From assembly GCA_002361155.1 (NCBI GenBank), contig DERZ01000018.1:583-15575 (forward strand): 14,993 nucleotides of DNA. Direction: 5' to 3'. This stretch comes from Porphyromonadaceae bacterium UBA3327. GTDB taxonomy: Bacteria; Bacteroidota; Bacteroidia; Bacteroidales; Muribaculaceae. The notes beneath the pieces were generated by a model that ran no database searches, was not told where the DNA came from, and was given only the letters and a program-made list of their open reading frames with translations. The translations under genes were made by a program, and so were the position numbers. Position 1 is the stretch's first letter, and the number at the start of each line of letters is the position of its first letter. Positions 14,750 to 14,993 of this stretch are shown here, one piece after another.

Positions 14750-14993
14750 ATGAAGAAATATCTTTTATTGCCGGCATTGGCATTCTGCCTGACAGCAGCA
14801 GCCCAGGACTTCGACAACGAGCCGACGATCGAACTCAAGAAAAATGATTTCCGCTTCACCGTGGGAGCGCGCATGATGGCTGACGTCGCCTATTATCACA
14901 GCGATTTCACTCCCCTCAAGAGCGGAGGCGCACTCTCCGACGCCCGCATCCGCACATCTTTCGCCTATAAGGACTGGTACTTCTATGCCGACT
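14750..14993 (+). CDS. Outer-membrane porin, probable O/P (phosphate-selective) type (partial, 5' end only)
   Basis: Eighty-one codons are present before the window ends. Residues 1-19 form a signal peptide (MKKYLLLPALAFCLTAAAQ), with cleavage probably near the Ala-Gln junction common in Bacteroidota. The mature part has alternating beta strands, FRFTVGARMMADVAYY, then DARIRTSFAYKDWYFYAD, with the aromatic-rich pattern seen at the start of Porin_O_P-type barrels. In such proteins this would be followed by a barrel of about 350-400 residues, here missing. It starts 57 bp after the GDPD stop codon in the same direction, so it probably belongs to the glp transcript and would admit phosphate esters or glycerophosphodiesters through the outer membrane. 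The porin type is a moderate-confidence reading from a short fragment; another beta-barrel family is possible. The start ATG is supported by the signal peptide. Confidence 0.75.
   Translation, partial: MKKYLLLPALAFCLTAAAQDFDNEPTIELKKNDFRFTVGARMMADVAYYHSDFTPLKSGGALSDARIRTSFAYKDWYFYAD

Overview
This window looks like chromosome from a fairly GC-rich member of the Bacteroidales. Muribaculaceae-like gut bacteria are my best guess, but that rests on general features and not on a marker gene. The signs are A-rich leaders with little Shine-Dalgarno signal, a TAnnTTTG-type -7 promoter element, signal peptides ending in an Ala-Gln type site, a secreted protein ending in a WYDLSG...GKGLYI tail, and an outer-membrane porin as the last gene of a catabolic cluster. 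I see no tRNA, rRNA, CRISPR array, insertion sequence or phage gene.

Left half (1-6819, all genes on the minus strand). From right to left in transcription order there are four genes. First is a 1041-residue secreted multidomain protein with fibronectin-type-III-like repeats and a type IX-like C-terminal tail. Next is a 230-residue protein of unknown function with a C-terminal two-helix membrane hairpin. Then comes a secreted papain-fold (C1, bleomycin-hydrolase-like) peptidase. Last is the first 451 residues of ribonuclease R, which runs off the left edge. The peptidase and RNase R genes may share a transcript. The others look like separate units, with one candidate terminator and one candidate promoter between them.

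Middle (6820-7296). A 477-bp AT-rich gap separates the two divergent gene groups. It holds the upstream regions of both, a candidate glp promoter and some loosely repeated T-rich motifs, but no gene.

Right half (7297-14993, all plus strand). This is a compact glp cluster in the order glpA-glpB-glpC-glpT-GDPD-porin. It encodes the three-subunit anaerobic glycerol-3-phosphate dehydrogenase (GlpABC), the glycerol-3-phosphate/phosphate antiporter GlpT, a large lipoprotein glycerophosphodiester phosphodiesterase and the start of an outer-membrane porin. Read together, the genes describe one route. Glycerophosphodiesters or G3P cross the outer membrane, diesters are cut to G3P and an alcohol in the envelope, GlpT imports G3P in exchange for phosphate, and GlpABC oxidises it to dihydroxyacetone phosphate with electrons passed to the quinone pool. 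No glycerol kinase, glycerol facilitator or GlpR-type regulator lies in the window, so the cluster seems aimed at phospholipid-derived diesters and G3P rather than free glycerol.

I did not find a wholly new system. The most interesting points are this envelope-to-quinone arrangement, the enlarged phosphodiesterase and the very close resemblance of GlpABC/GlpT to proteobacterial proteins.
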